This document shows positions 61,388 through 64,000 of a stretch of DNA of 64,000 nucleotides, piece by piece. Source of the DNA: Bradyrhizobium erythrophlei (lineage in GTDB: Bacteria > Pseudomonadota > Alphaproteobacteria > Rhizobiales > Xanthobacteraceae); the NCBI RefSeq assembly GCF_900129425.1, contig NZ_LT670817.1, positions 7,530,001-7,594,000 on the forward strand, written 5' to 3'. The position numbers and the translations under genes are program-made. The notes beneath the pieces are model-generated. The model was not told the DNA's origin and did no database searches. It saw nothing but the letters and a program-made list of their open reading frames with translations. Position 1 is the first letter of the stretch; each line of letters opens with the position of its first letter.

Positions 61388-61744
61388 ATGATCGAGGGAC
61401 GCTTCAGCTGGACGGCGGCGTATTTCGCCGCCGTCGCGACGACGGCAAGCGTGCTGGCGGCGACGCATCCCGCCATGGCGCAGCAAGATGCCGGCGGCGA
61501 TCGGGCGCAGATCGACCAGGGCAAGGCGACCTACGCGGAGAAGTGTTCGCACTGCCATGGCCCAAACATGATCAATGCCGGCACGATCACGCCCGACCTG
61601 CGCAGGTTTCCGGACGACAAGCAGCGTTTCCTCACCACGGTGAAGCTGGGCAAGAGCGGCAAGATGCCGCCCTGGGGCGACCTGCTGAGCGATGACCAGA
61701 TAGCTAGTCTGTGGGCTTATATTTCGAGCCAGAGGAAGCCATGA
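61388..61744 (+). CDS. Cytochrome c (XoxG-like)
   Basis: A 118-residue periplasmic c-type cytochrome. The signal peptide ends around ATHPAMAQ (residue ~31). The single heme site is Cys53-Ser-His-Cys56-His57 (EKCSHCHGPNM), and Met93 in SGKMPPWGD is the likely distal ligand. It should accept electrons from the PQQ dehydrogenase just upstream (10 bases between stop and start) and pass them to the terminal oxidase. It is shorter than the cytochrome cL of methylotrophs. Its stop overlaps the next start by four bases (ATGA), so the two proteins are made together. Confidence 0.9.
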   Translation: MIEGRFSWTAAYFAAVATTASVLAATHPAMAQQDAGGDRAQIDQGKATYAEKCSHCHGPNMINAGTITPDLRRFPDDKQRFLTTVKLGKSGKMPPWGDLLSDDQIASLWAYISSQRKP

Positions 61745-62676
61745 GAACCTGGCTCAAAGCATCGGGAGCGGCGGCTGCGTTGATCGCGGTCTTCACGATG
61801 CCGGCGGCCGCCGGCGGCGAGGTGCTGAAAGTCTGTCTCGACGAGGATCTGCCGCCGCTTTCGGCGCACCATCGCGGCGAGCCCGACAGCGGCTTCGATG
61901 TCGCGCTGGCGCAGGCCGTCGCAAGCAAGCTCGGCCGACCACTCAGCATCCAATGGTTCGGCAGCAAACTCGACGAGGATTCGAGCCCCGCGCTTGAAAT
62001 CAATGCGTTGCTTTCGGACGGCCGCTGTTCCCTGGTCGGCGGCTACGCCTTGACGACGGACTCGCTGGTGGTGCCACGCGTCAAGACCGCGAAGCTGCCC
62101 GATTTCGAGGGCGCCACCGGCCCCGACCACAGGCGCCGCGTGCCGCTCGGCGTGCTTGCGCCGAGCCGGCCCTACATCTATTCGCCGCTGACCATCGTGC
62201 TTGGTCCCAAGGCGCACGACCGCCGCATCGGCGGCGTCGGCGACCTCGCAGGTCTCCGCATCGGCATCGAAAGCGGCACCGTTGCCGACGCGATCCTGAT
62301 GACGTTCGGCAACGGGCGGCTGATCGACGACATCACGCATCTGGTCCCCGGCCGGGACGATCTTCTTGGTGCGCTGGAGCGTGGCGACTTCGACACTACG
62401 CTGCTCGACTTGCGCCGGTTCGATGCCTACCGCGCCGCCCATCCCGACACCCGGCTCGCGGCCTCCGGATATTTTTATCCGATCGGCGCCAATCGCGGCT
62501 ATGTCGGCCTCGCCGACGACCCGGCTCTGCTCGCCGCGGTCGACAAGGCGCTCTCCGACTTGCAAGCCGCAGGAACCATCACGGAGCTCGGTCAGGCGGC
62601 CGGTCTCACCTATCTGCCGCCGCATGAGCCGGCGATCCTCGGCGACGCCATGATGAAGGTGCTTGGGAAGCAATGA
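61741..62676 (+). CDS. XoxJ-like periplasmic binding protein
   Basis: A 311-residue periplasmic solute-binding-type protein. Signal peptide ~1-26 (MRTWLKASGAAAALIAVFTM, then PAAAGG). The lobes show VLKVCLDEDLPPLSAHHRG and GFDVALAQAVASKLGRPLSI near the start, LRIGIESGTVADAILM and LVPGRDDLLGALERGDFDTT in the middle. It is the PBP2 (SBP_bac_3) fold. XoxJ proteins lie with XoxF and XoxG and are thought to help activate or load the enzyme, rather than feed a transporter. I chose ATG 61741, overlapping the cytochrome stop; a start 30 bases earlier lies inside the cytochrome gene. Confidence 0.85.
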   Translation: MRTWLKASGAAAALIAVFTMPAAAGGEVLKVCLDEDLPPLSAHHRGEPDSGFDVALAQAVASKLGRPLSIQWFGSKLDEDSSPALEINALLSDGRCSLVGGYALTTDSLVVPRVKTAKLPDFEGATGPDHRRRVPLGVLAPSRPYIYSPLTIVLGPKAHDRRIGGVGDLAGLRIGIESGTVADAILMTFGNGRLIDDITHLVPGRDDLLGALERGDFDTTLLDLRRFDAYRAAHPDTRLAASGYFYPIGANRGYVGLADDPALLAAVDKALSDLQAAGTITELGQAAGLTYLPPHEPAILGDAMMKVLGKQ

Positions 62677-62805
62677 GGCGCCGCTTGCCTGGTGCAGGCA
62701 GATTCTTGCGGGCATTGGCGGGATTTGCCGTCCGCGATTCACCGCGCCGCAATATCTTGGGTCCATGGTTCGCACGCGATGTGAAACCGGGATTGTTCCG
62801 CCATC

Positions 62806-63558
62806 ATGAAGCCGCAAGAGTCCGCGCTGCAAGTGCGAGGGTTAACAAAGCGTTTTGACCGCCTCGCGGTCGATTCGCTCGATCTCACCGTCCGAACAGG
62901 GGAATTCTACGCGCTAGTCGGCCCCAACGGCGCCGGCAAGACCACGACGCTGCGCATGGTGGCCGGGCTCTCGCCGCCCGACGCCGGTTCGGTCGCGGTG
63001 TTCGGCATCGACGCCTTGAGCGATCCGGTCGCCGCCAAGCAGATGATGGCGTGGGTCTCGGATGAGCCGATGATCTACGACAAGCTGACGCCGCTGGAAT
63101 ACCTCGCCTTCGTCGCGGGGTTGTGGGGGATCGATCCCATCGTTTCGGAGCCTTCCGCGCACAATCTGCTGGTCTCGCTCGGACTCGAGCCGCATCTGCA
63201 TGAACGCTGTGAAGGATTTTCCAAGGGCATGCGCCAGAAGGTGGCGCTGGCGGGAGCCTTGGTGCATGACCCCCGCCTGATCATCCTGGATGAACCCCTC
63301 ACCGGCCTCGACGCGGTGTCCGCGCGTCACGTCAAGGGATTGCTCGGGGATCGCGTGCGCGCCGGCTGCACCATCATCATGACCACGCATATTCTGGAAG
63401 TGGCTGAACGCATGGCCGACCGGATCGGCGTGATCGCCTCGGGACGGCTGGTCGCCGAGGGAACACTCGCCGAACTGCGCCAGCAGAACGGGCACCACGA
63501 TACCAGCCTCGAAGACCTGTTCATCGCGCTGGTCGATACCGAGGCCGTCGCCGCATGA
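62806..63558 (+). CDS. ABC transporter ATP-binding protein
   Basis: A 250-residue ABC ATPase of the ABC-2 drug/polysaccharide-type group. Walker A is VGPNGAGKTTTLRMV, the Q-loop region is VSDEPMIYDKLTPLEYL, the signature FSKGMRQKVALAGAL, Walker B RLIILDEPLTGLD and the switch His MTTHILE. A short C-terminal extension (LAELRQQNGHHDTSLEDLFI) is typical of this subgroup. The ATG is 130 bases after the XoxJ-like gene, so it may have its own promoter. The permease starts inside its stop codon (ATGA overlap), so the two form one exporter or importer of unknown substrate. Confidence 0.9.
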   Translation: MKPQESALQVRGLTKRFDRLAVDSLDLTVRTGEFYALVGPNGAGKTTTLRMVAGLSPPDAGSVAVFGIDALSDPVAAKQMMAWVSDEPMIYDKLTPLEYLAFVAGLWGIDPIVSEPSAHNLLVSLGLEPHLHERCEGFSKGMRQKVALAGALVHDPRLIILDEPLTGLDAVSARHVKGLLGDRVRAGCTIIMTTHILEVAERMADRIGVIASGRLVAEGTLAELRQQNGHHDTSLEDLFIALVDTEAVAA

Positions 63559-64000
63559 GCTCCGCGGCGGCCCTTACCTGGTTTGCCCGGCACGAACTCC
63601 GGCTGGCGTGGCGCGAGTGGCTCGCGATGATGACGGCCGGCCGGCTGGGGCGAAAGCGCCGCGCGGTCATCGGGCTGGTTTTCCTTGCCGCGTTCATGCA
63701 CCTGCCGGCCTATGCCGTGATCGGCCGCTTCGCCGGCCTGCAGGCGCCGCTCGACAAATCCAGCCTCATCGTGATGACAGCGACCATCTTCCTGGCCTGG
63801 GCCTTGATGCTGTCGCAGGCGATCGAATCGGTGACGCGGGTATTTTACGCCCGTGCCGATCTCGATCTGATCATGTCGTCGCCGGTGAAGCTGGCGAATG
63901 TGTTTTCGATCCGGATCGCCGCGATCGCGCTGTCGGTCATCGCGATGGCGTTGTTGTTGTCGACGCCCTTCGTCGACGTGCTCGTGATCGGCGGCGGTAT
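63555..64000 (+). CDS. ABC transporter permease, 5' part
   Basis: The gene starts with ATG 63555, overlapping the ATPase stop, and runs off the window end, so only ~148 residues are seen. The N-terminus has a basic start and the arginine cluster AGRLGRKRRAVIGLV. Hydrophobic segments at ~35-55 (VIGLVFLAAFMHLPAYAVIG), ~70-90 (LIVMTATIFLAWALMLS) and ~112-140 (FSIRIAAIALSVIAMALLLS) fit an ABC-2-type membrane protein that pairs with the ATPase upstream. The 3' end and substrate are outside the window. Confidence 0.8.
   Translation, partial: MSSAAALTWFARHELRLAWREWLAMMTAGRLGRKRRAVIGLVFLAAFMHLPAYAVIGRFAGLQAPLDKSSLIVMTATIFLAWALMLSQAIESVTRVFYARADLDLIMSSPVKLANVFSIRIAAIALSVIAMALLLSTPFVDVLVIGGG

Overview
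The window looks like a chromosomal segment from a Bradyrhizobium-type alphaproteobacterium (Nitrobacteraceae). This is inferred from the high G+C content, the many short palindromic intergenic elements, and the families present (DUF1236, DUF1127, TcuRCAB-like, AtzG-like/amidase, BTLCP peptidase, XoxF-like quinoprotein). No rRNA, tRNA or CRISPR array was seen, so the taxonomic call rests on gene content and is tentative.

Layout. 1-9.7 kb: end of a beta-barrel-like protein, cytochrome b561, an amidase, a zinc alcohol dehydrogenase, and a lipid/CoA metabolism group (AidB-like acyl-CoA dehydrogenase diverging from GST, SDR and enoyl-CoA hydratase), then a GNAT acetyltransferase and a DUF1127 protein. 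10-15 kb: a tricarballylate/citrate-type module in tcuR-tcuC-tcuA-tcuB order. 15-22.5 kb: a scrambled accessory zone holding an IS481-family element inside a palindromic repeat, a long non-coding repeat, an L,D-transpeptidase, a lipoprotein, two small secreted proteins, and two broken copies of the tcuB 3' end. One of these copies is followed by a broken copy of the Rieske gene that appears intact at 22.6 kb. 22.6-27 kb: Rieske ferredoxin and two amidohydrolases, then a metallo-beta-lactamase-fold hydrolase and a CinA-like protein.

27.4-30.5 kb: a type I secretion ABC transporter and its HlyD-like adaptor. 30.8-34 kb: small envelope proteins and an AtzG-like/amidase pair with the remnant of an ABC ATPase gene in front. 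34.2-58.1 kb is the most striking part. A single 18.2 kb gene encodes a 6074-residue repeat adhesin, followed on the same strand by a CHASE2-adenylate/guanylate cyclase and a TPR/O-GlcNAc-transferase-like protein. A LapG-like (BTLCP) periplasmic protease diverges from the adhesin promoter. With the type I transporter nearby, this suggests a regulated, releasable giant surface adhesin of the LapA type, but with unusual internal architecture and a non-canonical candidate protease site.

58.2-64 kb: an LprI-like secreted protein, a lanthanide-type PQQ alcohol dehydrogenase with its cytochrome c and XoxJ-like binding protein (translationally coupled), then an ABC ATPase and the start of its permease, which runs off the window end.
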